Below, piece after piece: positions 52,742 through 61,071 of a DNA stretch of 64,000 nucleotides. Within the stretch, counting starts at the first letter, position 1; each line of letters opens with the position of its first letter. This DNA is from Cyanobacteria bacterium CYA. Its GTDB lineage: Bacteria; Planctomycetota; Phycisphaerae; Phycisphaerales; UBA1924. Where the stretch lies: positions 124,001 to 188,000 of the forward strand of contig RHKP01000008.1 in NCBI GenBank assembly GCA_008363215.1, read 5' to 3'. Made by a program: the position numbers and the translations under genes. The notes under the pieces were generated by a model. The model had not been told where the DNA came from. It saw only the letters and a program-made list of their open reading frames with translations, and did not search any database.

Positions 52742-53843
52742 CGCCTGGACGATGACCATGCCCGCCCGGGCCGAACTGATCGAAGCGCTGCCCGCTTCCC
52801 CGGGCGTCGTCGCACTCTTCGATGCCGGTCAGCATTGCGTCCTTCTGGCCGCCAGCGGTGACGTGCGTGCGTTCACAGGCAAGCGTGTCGCCGCCCTCAC
52901 CAGCGAGCACGACACATCGACGCTTCAGATCCGCTGCCTGCTCTGCCCGTCGATGTTCGAGGCCGAACGGGCCTACCTCCAGTTCGCGCGCTCGCTCATG
53001 CCGCAGACGTGCCGCAGCGTGACCGACCGCTGGCGATGCTGGTTTCTGCGGGTCGATCCGCAGCGCGGGCGGTGGGCCCCGGCCTCGCTGGAAGAAGCGG
53101 CCGCCGACGGTTCGGTCTTCATCGGACCCATGCCTGAGAAGCACGCGCCCGCGCGCCTCGGCGAACTGCTCGACGATGTCTTCGACCTGTGCCGCTATCC
53201 GGTCGAACTGACAAAGGCTCCGCGGGGAAAGCCCTGCGCTTATTACGAGATGGGCCGCTGCCTCGCGCCCTGCGCCGGGCTGGAGGCCTTTGGTTCCTTT
53301 GCGGCGCGCTTCGCCCAGGCCCTCGATGCACTCGAATCCCGCGCCGCCGTCGCCGCCGCGATCGAAGCGAAGATGAACACCGCGGCATCGGATATGCAGT
53401 TCGAACGGGCCGCCGAACTGCGTGCCCATTATCAGCGTCTGAGCACCCGCGCCGGGCACTCGTTCGAGCACATCGCTCCCGCGCCCATGTGGGCCCGTCT
53501 GGCAGTCGTTCCCGGAAACGACGGGCAGGCCGGGCTGTTCGCCGTGCGAGCCGACGGCATCGCACAGATCGCCCGCGTTGCTCGCAGGGCCACTCCGTCC
53601 GACCTTGAGCCCCTGCTCGAACTGATCGGGCATTGCCTCACCCGCCGCGTCGAGCCGCCCTTTGAGCGCCGAGGCGTGGAAGAAATGTGGCTCGCGTGCC
53701 GGCGTCTTTTCCGCAAGCGCCGCGCCGAGGTGTATCTTGTTCCAGAGGAAGCCGTGGACCCGTCGCGCCTGCTCTCGTCCGTACGGCGCGAGCCCATCGC
53801 CGAGGAAGAATCTGACAGCGAAAGCAGGACCGAACAGCCATGA
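52734..53843 (+). CDS. UvrC-like protein without the C-terminal nuclease (degenerate GIY-YIG plus UVR motif)
   Basis: This 369-residue protein matches the N-terminal two thirds of UvrC. The GIY-YIG-like start is SPGVVALFDAGQHCVLLAASGDVRAF. A Cys-containing segment GKPCAYYEMGRCLAPCAGL follows (UvrC C-x-R-x-x-x-G-x-C-x-x-P-C pattern), then a UVR (UvrB-binding) motif IEAKMNTAASDMQFERAAELR. The Tyr and Arg/Glu pattern of an active GIY-YIG site is not well preserved, and no RNase H-like domain follows. It could be a Cho-like endonuclease, an inactive UvrB-binding protein, or a repair regulator. GTG at 52734 or ATG at 52752 may be the start. The stop overlaps manA by ATGA. Confidence 0.75.
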   Translation: MNDAWTMTMPARAELIEALPASPGVVALFDAGQHCVLLAASGDVRAFTGKRVAALTSEHDTSTLQIRCLLCPSMFEAERAYLQFARSLMPQTCRSVTDRWRCWFLRVDPQRGRWAPASLEEAAADGSVFIGPMPEKHAPARLGELLDDVFDLCRYPVELTKAPRGKPCAYYEMGRCLAPCAGLEAFGSFAARFAQALDALESRAAVAAAIEAKMNTAASDMQFERAAELRAHYQRLSTRAGHSFEHIAPAPMWARLAVVPGNDGQAGLFAVRADGIAQIARVARRATPSDLEPLLELIGHCLTRRVEPPFERRGVEEMWLACRRLFRKRRAEVYLVPEEAVDPSRLLSSVRREPIAEEESDSESRTEQP

Positions 53844-54883
53844 CCAGTTGCTACCCGCTGCTCTTCGAACCGATCCTCAAGCAGAAGGTCTGGGGCGGGC
53901 GACGACTGGCCCGCTTCGGAAAGTCGCTCCCAACCGACGACAACGTGCGGATCGGCGAAAGTTGGGAACTGGCCGACCTTGCCACCACGTCGCTCAGCGG
54001 CGGCGGAGGCGACGCGGCCCACTCGGTCATCGCCAACGGAGCGCTGGCCGGTCAGACCATCGCTGACGCCATGCGTCTGTGGCGGCACCGTCTACTCGGC
54101 CAGGAGATCTACCAGCGCCAGCGCGCCCGATACAACTCCGAATCCCCGCCCTTTCCCCTGCTGCTCAAGTTTCTCGACGCCGGTGAGCATCTATCCGTGC
54201 AGGTGCACCCCAGCCCCGCGTACGCGGCCACCCATCCGGAGGCCCATCTCAAGACCGAGTCGTGGTTCGTGCTCGACGCCGAGCCGATGAGCAACACCGA
54301 GCCGCTCATCTTCAGCGGGCTGCGTCCCGAAGTTGACGAGCACGCCCTTCGCGACATGATCACCTCCGGCCGCGTGCGAGACGCCCTGCTCTCGCATCCG
54401 GCCGTGCCCGGTCAGTGCCACACACTGCCCAGCGGCACCGTTCACGCGCTGGGCGCGGGCGTCCTGGTGGCTGAGGTCCAGACCGCCAGCGACACCACGT
54501 TTCGTCTCTACGACTGGACGAGGGAATACAGCCGCCCGCCGCGTGAACTGCACCTCGACCAGGCCATGCAGTGCATCACCTTTTTTGCTCCGCCTCCAAA
54601 CGAGCCGACCTCCGCCTCAAAGACCGATTCGGTCTCACGCCTTGCTGAAACCGACTTCTACACGATCGATGAACTGCGCTTCCACGCCGGCGGGCACCGA
54701 ATCGAGGACGCCCGCTGTTACGCCCTGATGGGCGTGGCAGGCAGCGGCACCGTCGAGGCGCCCGATGCCGAGCCGGTCAGTATCGGCGCAGGAACCACCT
54801 TGCTGATCCCGGCTGGGTGCGCGCACGGCACCAGCATCTGCGGCGAGCCTCACCTGCGTGTGCTCAGGATTGCACTGCGCTGA
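53840..54883 (+). CDS. manA: Type I mannose-6-phosphate isomerase
   Basis: This 347-residue cupin-type isomerase interconverts mannose-6-phosphate and fructose-6-phosphate, feeding GDP-mannose and glycan synthesis. Family landmarks are LFEPILKQKVWGGRRLARFGK, LLLKFLDAGEHLSVQVHPSPAYA (QVHP zinc ligands), KTESWFVLDAEP, and LPSGTVHALGAGVLVAEVQTASDTTFRLYDW. The C-terminal second cupin ends IPAGCAHGTSICGEP. The ATGA overlap with the UvrC-like gene fixes the start. With glmS upstream, the cluster is weighted to amino-sugar and mannose metabolism. Confidence 0.95.
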   Translation: MTSCYPLLFEPILKQKVWGGRRLARFGKSLPTDDNVRIGESWELADLATTSLSGGGGDAAHSVIANGALAGQTIADAMRLWRHRLLGQEIYQRQRARYNSESPPFPLLLKFLDAGEHLSVQVHPSPAYAATHPEAHLKTESWFVLDAEPMSNTEPLIFSGLRPEVDEHALRDMITSGRVRDALLSHPAVPGQCHTLPSGTVHALGAGVLVAEVQTASDTTFRLYDWTREYSRPPRELHLDQAMQCITFFAPPPNEPTSASKTDSVSRLAETDFYTIDELRFHAGGHRIEDARCYALMGVAGSGTVEAPDAEPVSIGAGTTLLIPAGCAHGTSICGEPHLRVLRIALR

Positions 54884-54951
54884 CACGCGCAGAAATATGG
54901 ACTTGAGCCCGCCCCCGCTCGCATGATGCCGACTTCCGCGGGCTCCTCGCG

Positions 54952-57291
54952 TCATGCTGTGACCGTGGATCGTGCTTGTGACCGCCTGCCTGTCCAATGC
55001 ACGACCGCACGCCACCTACACCGCCATGATCTCCTGCCTCGATCGCGCCATCGTGCTCCTGCTCGATTCACTCGACGCACGGGGATTGGCCGGCGACACC
55101 GTCGTTCACCCGCATCTGTGCAGGCCTCTGTCGAGCCGTCCGCGAGATTCCACAGGATCAGGCGACTGCTCTCGTCGCGAAGCAGGACGCAGGGCACCGG
55201 TCGCCCGACGACCAAGTCGTCCGGAAGTAGGCGGACAGGACGCATGGAAGCGGAGAGCGCGGTCATGATCGCCTTTCGGTCCATCTTGATGGGCGCACCC
55301 TTGATCACCGTTTCGGCCTCGCCCGCCACGTCCACCTTGCCGCCTCGCAGCGAGGCGAGCACCGCTCCGCCGACGTGCGTGGCGATGCCTTCCACCAGCG
55401 TCACCCCGCCCACCAGCGCGAGCATGATGCCCCCGCTGACCTGCGTGAGCGGCGCCACCATGGCGGCGTTGGTCGTGGCCGAGGTGGTGATCACCGTGCC
55501 GCTGATGGAGATGACGCCCGCCTGGTTCATGTAGATCGTGCTGGCGCCGCACTTGAGCGTGATGCTGGTGCCGGCGTTGATCACCAGGTTGGAGCCGACG
55601 TCGATCATCTTGTCAACACCCACCTGCTCGACGGCGTTGTTGACCACCTGCTGGGCGAGGTCGTGGCCGACCTTTTCCGACGAGTCGTTGACAACTTCCC
55701 CGCTGCGGTCGTGCCCGACCCAGTAAGTGTGGTCGTACTGGCTGCGCATGTGCAGCCCTTCCTTGCCGGAGGTGTCGTCAAAGACGATTTCGTTGTACCC
55801 GCCGGTGCGATTGAGGCTGTTGGTGCGCAGGCAGGTCTTCATGGCGTCGGCGGGCAGGTTGAGCGACGCGCGGTTGGCGCCGTTGTAGACGCGCCCGGTG
55901 ATGATCGGTCGATCGGGGTCGCCTTCGAGGAAGTCGACGATGACCTCCTGCCCGATGCGCGGGACGGTGACGCCGCCAAAGCCCTTGCCTCCCCAGGCCT
56001 GGCTGACGCGAATCCAGCACGAACTGTCGTCATTCCGCTTCCCGTACCGGTCCCAGTGAAACTGCACCTTGACCCGCCCGTGCTCGTCGGTGTGGATCTC
56101 GCGCCCCGCGGGACCGACGACCTCGGCCGTCTGCGGACCACGCACCACCGGTCGCGGCGTGCGCCGCACCGGGCGGAAGCGCCGCGGCGCCGGCGTGGCC
56201 TCGAACGTCACCGAGACGATCGCCTCGTCACCGCCGGCACGGACCGACTCGTGCTGGTCCATCACGATCTCCAACGAGGCGGTGGTGACGAAGTAGTCGC
56301 TTATCTCAAACGGGTCACGCTCCAGCCGCAATCGCCGCCCCGCTTCGATGCCGCGGGCCGAGCTGCGCCCGCTGAAAGCGGTCTGGTCGGCGTGCAGTTC
56401 CTCGATGCGCACGCTGCTGTCGCGCTGTCCGTGATCGCTGTGGACATACCCGCCCGGATAGTCGAACACCTCAAAGGTCGCGCTGGGCGGATCCCACGGC
56501 GCGCCCGCCCGCGTCAGCAGCGGCTTGTTGGGCTTCTCGAAGTCATAGTCCGTGTGCGCATAGCGGGCCGGGCGCAGATCGCTGCGCATCGACCAGTCCC
56601 ACACGCGCTCGTTCAGATCGTTCACCGCGTCGGGCTCGATGTACGGGAGCGCGGGGCAATGATCCGAGACAGGCGCCCCGGGCGAGTCGTCGAACGGCAC
56701 CAGTTCGTGCCGCGAGGCTTCGTGCCGGAAAAGGTAGGAAATGCCTTCCTCCTCCATCAGGCGGCTGACAAAGTCGAGCGCTGACTCGCGGTACTGCACG
56801 CAGTACTCGCGCACGGGATAGGTCCCCGTCAGTGCGTCGTGGAACTCGCTGTACCCGTGATCGCGGAACACCTGCTTGATGATCTCCGGCGCGCTCATGC
56901 GCTGGAAGATGCGGCAGTCGGTCGACTGCTCGAGCAGGCGCAGCCATGGCACCAGCGTCGCGAACAGCCGCACCCAGCCGCCCTGGTCGGGCAGTCGACG
57001 ACACTGCCACACGATCCCGTGGACGTGCCGCACACGCCCGCCGGCCAGGTCGATGTCCACGCCCACCGGTTGCCCGATCAGTTCATCAGGCGTGAACGTG
57101 CGCTGCTCGGTGAGCAGTTCGAGTTCATACGCGAACGGCTCGCCCACGCTCTCACGTCCCCGGATCGCCTTGATCCGCAGCACATCAGGTCCCAGCGAGG
57201 TGCGCAGACGCACCTGCCGGCGACCGTTCAGGTGATCGCGACTCGGGCGGCCCGGGCGGCCCGAACGACGGGCTCGGTCGGAACGGATCAT
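54952..57291 (-). CDS. VgrG/TssI type VI secretion spike protein, tail reads into foreign sequence
   Basis: This 779-residue protein is a VgrG. An Arg-rich start is followed by the gp27-like region (~30-370: IKAIRGRESVGEPFAYELELL, YCVQYRESALDFVSRLMEEEGISYLF), the gp5 OB-fold (~400-480: HTDEHGRVKVQFHWDRYGK, CWIRVSQAWGGKGFGG, PRIGQEVIVDFLEGDPDRPI), and a repetitive beta-helix tail. The last ~50 codons (RRCRRPIPVRRVNRAGARW...) are Arg-rich and antisense to a sulfatase relic, so homologous coding probably ends near 55105. ATG at 57291 has AAGGAG seven bases before and overlaps the small upstream gene as ATGA. The T6SS location is the needle tip; no toxin domain is recognised. Confidence 0.88.
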   Translation of the reverse strand: MIRSDRARRSGRPGRPSRDHLNGRRQVRLRTSLGPDVLRIKAIRGRESVGEPFAYELELLTEQRTFTPDELIGQPVGVDIDLAGGRVRHVHGIVWQCRRLPDQGGWVRLFATLVPWLRLLEQSTDCRIFQRMSAPEIIKQVFRDHGYSEFHDALTGTYPVREYCVQYRESALDFVSRLMEEEGISYLFRHEASRHELVPFDDSPGAPVSDHCPALPYIEPDAVNDLNERVWDWSMRSDLRPARYAHTDYDFEKPNKPLLTRAGAPWDPPSATFEVFDYPGGYVHSDHGQRDSSVRIEELHADQTAFSGRSSARGIEAGRRLRLERDPFEISDYFVTTASLEIVMDQHESVRAGGDEAIVSVTFEATPAPRRFRPVRRTPRPVVRGPQTAEVVGPAGREIHTDEHGRVKVQFHWDRYGKRNDDSSCWIRVSQAWGGKGFGGVTVPRIGQEVIVDFLEGDPDRPIITGRVYNGANRASLNLPADAMKTCLRTNSLNRTGGYNEIVFDDTSGKEGLHMRSQYDHTYWVGHDRSGEVVNDSSEKVGHDLAQQVVNNAVEQVGVDKMIDVGSNLVINAGTSITLKCGASTIYMNQAGVISISGTVITTSATTNAAMVAPLTQVSGGIMLALVGGVTLVEGIATHVGGAVLASLRGGKVDVAGEAETVIKGAPIKMDRKAIMTALSASMRPVRLLPDDLVVGRPVPCVLLRDESSRLILWNLADGSTEACTDAGERRCRRPIPVRRVNRAGARWRDRGRRSWRCRWRAVVHWTGRRSQARSTVTA
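54972..55104 (+). pseudogene. Fragment of a sulfatase gene
   Basis: Translated in the plus frame from 54972, residues ~16-44 read THATYTAMISCLDRA-like and LLLDSLDARGLAGDTVV. That closely follows the sulfatase helix pattern Y-x-A-M-x-x-x-L-D-x-x-x-G-x-L-L-x-x-L-D-x-x-G-L-x-x-x-T-x-V/I. The conserved continuation (FTSDHG-like) is absent: similarity stops at the point where VgrG homology begins on the other strand. This is a remnant of about 40 codons, not a functional gene. Confidence 0.6.
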
Positions 57292-57530
57292 GAGCCGCTC
57301 CTTTCCCGGCCGCACCATCGACCGCCGGTGGACCGTTCCTGTCGGCGCAGCACCCGCGCACATTCATGCAGCATGTCCGCGCTCACCTTGTCTCCTCGCG
57401 CCATCGCCCGGCACGCCATGAGTCGATACCCGGACGAGAGACTGTGCGGTCTGTTCCGACGCCGACGGCGCGGCGGCAGCACCGGTGTGGCGAGCATCCT
57501 GCAGACCATGGTCCGACTGATCGCGCTCAT
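57288..57530 (-). CDS. Small basic protein translationally coupled to VgrG
   Basis: This 80-residue protein, MSAISRTMVCRMLATPVLPPRRRRRNRP..., is rich in Arg and has three Cys. The ATG at 57530 is preceded by AAAGGAG about six bases upstream, the same ribosome-site arrangement as VgrG, and its stop overlaps the VgrG start as ATGA. Coding is therefore likely, but no family was recognised. Its position immediately before vgrG suggests an adaptor, regulator or chaperone for the spike; this is inference. Confidence 0.55.
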   Translation of the reverse strand: MSAISRTMVCRMLATPVLPPRRRRRNRPHSLSSGYRLMACRAMARGDKVSADMLHECARVLRRQERSTGGRWCGRERSGS

Positions 57531-57722
57531 CGCCTGCTCCTTTCGGCTCAGTCACGCTTCCTCATCAGGAGGCGACGAATCCGGGCCCGATGTGCATCGC
57601 CCGCTGGTCGATGCCCGGACGAAACAAATAATCTGCTCAGAAACCCGTCCGACGGCGTCACCTCGCCCCCGCCCGATGCGCTAAAACCATTGACGCAGCC
57701 ACTCTGGCTCAAGGAGACTTGT

Positions 57723-59411
57723 ATGAGATTGGTGCCACGCATCACGCTGGCTCTGGCGGCTTCGACGGGGCTGGTGCTCGCACTCGGTTGCGCCGCCAGG
57801 CCCGGCTCGGAGCAGGCTTCGACACTCCAGCCCAAGGCGTTCTACCCCGGCTTTGGGGGTTACCACCGCCCGGTGACGACCAGCATCGTCGAGGCCCAGC
57901 AGGCCTTCGACCAGGGCCTTCAGTTGCTGTACGGGTTCAATCACGATGAAGCGATCCGCTCATTTCACCACGCAGCCGCGCTCGACCCGGAGTGCGCCAT
58001 GGCCTGGTGGGGCATCGCCTATGCCCACGGGCTGCACATCAACAACCCGCAGATGGGCGAGGAACAATCCAGGCGCGCCTTTGAGGCGACCCAGGAAGCC
58101 CTCAAACGCATTGACCACGCCGGCCCGATTGAGCAGGCGCTGATCCGCGCCGTGGCGCAGCGCTATGCGTGGCCGGCGCCCGACAATCGCCGCCCGCTCG
58201 ATGAGGCCTACGCCGGCGCGATGGCCCGGGCGTACGCGCAGTTCCCCGACGACCCTGACGTGGGAGCTCTCTTCGCCGAATCGATGATGAATCTCCAGCC
58301 GTGGGACCTGTGGACGCACGAGGGCGAGCCCAAGGGCCGGACGCTCGAGATCCTCGCGGTGCTTGATGACACGCTGTCGCACTCGCCCATGCATCCGGGC
58401 GCGAATCACTTCTACATCCACGCGATTGAGGCGTCACCGTGGCCGGAAAAGGGTCTGCCCGCCGCCGAGCGCCTGGTCGACCTGGTGCCGGGCTCAGGCC
58501 ACCTCGTCCACATGCCCAGCCACATCTTCATCCGCACGGGACGCTATGCGCAGGCCGCCGATGCAAACACGCGCGCGATCGCGGCCGACGAGGCCTACTT
58601 CCGTCTGGCGCCGGCTCCCGACTTCTATAACCTCTACTTCCTCCACAACGTCCACTTCCTGGCGTACGCCGCGATGATGGAAGGCCGCTACGAAACCGCA
58701 CTCGCGGCCGCGCGTCAGATCGAGCGCGACATTCCCGAGACGTTCCTCCGCGAGATCGTGGGCTTTGCCGACGGATTCATGCCCACCGTGCTGCACGTCA
58801 TGATCCGCTTCGGCAAATGGGAAGATGTGTTGGGCGAGCCTGCGCCCGCTGACTATCGCCTGCTGAGCCGGGCCGAGCGGCACTACGCCCGCGCCGTGGC
58901 GCTGGCAAACCTGCATCGCATCGACGAAGCGGAACAGGAACTGGCGAAGTTCGACACGGTCGTCGCCCAGATGGACGATACCTGGTTCAAGGGCAACAAC
59001 CCGGCATCGGCGGTGGTGGGAATCGGTCGAAACATGGCCGCGGGTGAGATCGCGTTCAAGGACGGGCGGACGGACGAGGCATTCATGCTGCTGCGTGAGG
59101 CGGTGTCGCTGGAGGACAAGTTGGTGTATGACGAGCCGCCCGGGTGGATGCAACCGGTGCGACATGCGCTGGGAGCGCTGCTGCTCTCCGACGGGCGCGC
59201 CGCCGAGGCCGAACAGGTCTATCGCGACGATCTGAAGCGTCACGTAAGCAACGGCTGGGCGCTGCTGGGGTTGCAGCAGTCACTGGAAGCACAGGGGAAG
59301 GCCGTGGAAGCCGGCACTCTCGACGCGGCGCTCGATGAAGCCTGGGCCCGGGCCGATGTCCGCCCGGTGGCGTCGTGCTACTGCAGCGCGCTGGCTGAAC
59401 AAAGCGACTAG
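57723..59411 (+). CDS. TPR-containing lipoprotein
   Basis: This 562-residue protein has a lipoprotein signal (MRLVPRITLALAASTGLVLALGC, lipobox ALGC) and TPR-like repeats: QAFDQGLQLLYGFNHDEAIRSFHHAAALDPECAMAWWGIAYAHG, and near the C-terminus GEIAFKDGRTDEAFMLLREAV and DGRAAEAEQVYRDDLKRH. Between them are conserved motifs (MHPGANHFYIHAIEASPWPEKGLPAAERL; HMPSHIFIRTGRYAQA) typical of a large uncharacterised TPR family. AAGGAG lies seven bases before the ATG. Role unknown; outer-membrane or periplasmic scaffold is inferred. Confidence 0.88.
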   Translation: MRLVPRITLALAASTGLVLALGCAARPGSEQASTLQPKAFYPGFGGYHRPVTTSIVEAQQAFDQGLQLLYGFNHDEAIRSFHHAAALDPECAMAWWGIAYAHGLHINNPQMGEEQSRRAFEATQEALKRIDHAGPIEQALIRAVAQRYAWPAPDNRRPLDEAYAGAMARAYAQFPDDPDVGALFAESMMNLQPWDLWTHEGEPKGRTLEILAVLDDTLSHSPMHPGANHFYIHAIEASPWPEKGLPAAERLVDLVPGSGHLVHMPSHIFIRTGRYAQAADANTRAIAADEAYFRLAPAPDFYNLYFLHNVHFLAYAAMMEGRYETALAAARQIERDIPETFLREIVGFADGFMPTVLHVMIRFGKWEDVLGEPAPADYRLLSRAERHYARAVALANLHRIDEAEQELAKFDTVVAQMDDTWFKGNNPASAVVGIGRNMAAGEIAFKDGRTDEAFMLLREAVSLEDKLVYDEPPGWMQPVRHALGALLLSDGRAAEAEQVYRDDLKRHVSNGWALLGLQQSLEAQGKAVEAGTLDAALDEAWARADVRPVASCYCSALAEQSD

Positions 59412-59549
59412 ACAGCATGCAGGGCGCCAGCCACGTGCCACCAACATGCCGCAACCGTGCCGGCGACCTTGGCTCTGCAAGAGTGCTGCCCTCCGCGCCG
59501 CCGCAAGCACCCGCTTCCATTTCCGAATATCCTCTGCGGGGAGGCAGGC

Positions 59550-59956
59550 ATGTACAGCGTCAAACCCGGGCGGGGACCGTCGGCGGCCGGAGCGATCGGG
59601 GGCATCGCTGCCGCCATTGTCGGCGCCATCTGGATCACGCTCGCCATGTCGATGGGCGCTCCGCCGTTCTTCGCGCTGCTCGGCGTGATCTTCATCGCCG
59701 TCGCGCTCGGACAGGCGGGCTTCAGCGCCTACAACGCCTTTGCCCGGCATCGCATGAGCGTCTATGACATCACCGGGCCCGGCGAAGAGTCCGATCCGCT
59801 CGATCCGCGACGACGTGCGTCGTCCGAGCGGCCCGTTCCGCCGCCGATACCCGGTGAGCACCGCGCGGGCTTCTGCTCACACTGCGGCGCCGCCCTGCCG
59901 CCCTCGACGCGGATGACAACTTCTGCTCGTCGTGCGGCATGGCAGCCCGTTCGTAG
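59550..59956 (+). CDS. Membrane protein with a C-terminal zinc ribbon, apparently frameshifted
   Basis: The gene begins at ATG 59550 with GGGGAGG upstream: MYSVKPGRGPSAAGAIGG, then two membrane helices (AIVGAIWITLAMSMG; FFALLGVIFIAVALGQAGF) and a Pro-rich linker. The frame reaches the first half of a zinc ribbon, CSHCGAALPP. The second half, DADDNFCSSCGMAARS then stop at 59956, lies in another frame. A one-base insertion or two-base deletion near 59904-59906 would join them. Without the shift, the open frame continues to 60182 antisense to the next gene with unlikely sequence. Either a sequencing/assembly error or a recent inactivation; function unknown. Confidence 0.65.
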
Positions 59957-59981
59957 GACTCGGCACACCAGTCGCCGCCTG

Positions 59982-61013
59982 CTACTTGTGCAGGAACTCC
60001 GCCTTGCCGCCCTCACGCTGCACCGGCTCGCCCGCGTCGAGCCGCGCCCTGGCCTCTTGGTCACCCTTGACGTAGGCGTCAAAGAACGCCAGCACGCTGA
60101 GGTTGGTCGTCTGCTCGATCCACGTGAGGTTCTCCGGCTGATCGCGGTCGAGCCGCATGCCCGGGCCCTTGCCCTGGTATGACGAGTGCGTCGCGCCCTC
60201 GATGAAGATGAGGTACTTGGTCCCGTCGGCCGGGGCGTACTCGAACGGATGTCGGCGCGATTCGGGCGTCTCGTTGCTGGCGGCGCTGACATCCTTGCTC
60301 CCCGCGAGCACCAGCCACGGGTGATCGACGCCTCTCCACGAGTCCTCTGTGATGGCCCGACGATTCGTGCCCTGACCGGAGATGACCGCGAAGGCGTCGA
60401 AACGCGGCTCCTCGAGGTTGTCGCCTGCCGAAACGCGCCCGATGCGGAACTCCATGCCGCCCAGCACCTGCGTGGTCATCGCTCCGGCTGAGTGCCCGGC
60501 CATCGCCACGCGCTCGGGGTCGATCAAGCCGTCAAGCCCGACCTTCTCTTCAATCGCGTCGATGCTGTCGAGCAGGAACTTCACGTCGCTCACTCGGTCA
60601 GGCAGATCGACGCGAGAGACGATTTCACTCGGATTGCGCACCATGCGGCGCACGGCCTGCCGCTGCTGGCGACCCTTCTCCAGCGAAAGCGAATCAGAAT
60701 GCGTCGGATGCACCACGACGTACCCGTGGCTTGCCAGATACGTGCTCAGCGACGCAAAGGCATCGCACGATCCGCCCGCGCCGTGGCTGAAGATGACCAG
60801 TGGAAACGACTCGACCGGCGCCGCTTCGGCCCCGGACTGGACGACCGGGAATCGCACGCGGATCTGAAGATTCTTGTCTCGGGCTTCGTCGTGCAGCAGG
60901 AGTACGCCCGAATCGCGCACCGCAAAGGATCCATCAGGGCTCGGCGCGCCTCCCTGCCCGTTGGAGCATGAGCACAACAGCCAGAGTGATGCGACGAGTA
61001 CCTTGCCGAGCAT
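59982..61013 (-). CDS. Lipoprotein alpha/beta hydrolase (PAF-acetylhydrolase/PETase-like)
   Basis: This 343-residue protein has a lipobox (LLCSC) and an alpha/beta-hydrolase core: oxyanion loop VIFSHGAGGSCDAF, nucleophile AMAGHSAGAMTTQ, acid region LVLAGSKDVSA and His in IFIEGATHSSYQG. This pattern is close to the platelet-activating-factor acetylhydrolase/dienelactone-hydrolase-like lipoproteins common in marine bacteria; substrate unknown. ATG at 61013 with AAGGAGG eight bases upstream is clear; the frame extends further but only as antisense-free readthrough of the PqiB-like gene. It is 58 bp downstream of that gene. Confidence 0.88.
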   Translation of the reverse strand: MLGKVLVASLWLLCSCSNGQGGAPSPDGSFAVRDSGVLLLHDEARDKNLQIRVRFPVVQSGAEAAPVESFPLVIFSHGAGGSCDAFASLSTYLASHGYVVVHPTHSDSLSLEKGRQQRQAVRRMVRNPSEIVSRVDLPDRVSDVKFLLDSIDAIEEKVGLDGLIDPERVAMAGHSAGAMTTQVLGGMEFRIGRVSAGDNLEEPRFDAFAVISGQGTNRRAITEDSWRGVDHPWLVLAGSKDVSAASNETPESRRHPFEYAPADGTKYLIFIEGATHSSYQGKGPGMRLDRDQPENLTWIEQTTNLSVLAFFDAYVKGDQEARARLDAGEPVQREGGKAEFLHK

Positions 61014-61071
61014 GATCGAGCCTCCTTGCCGGATACAACGCCGGGCGTGTGCCCTCATTGCACCGGGTCGC

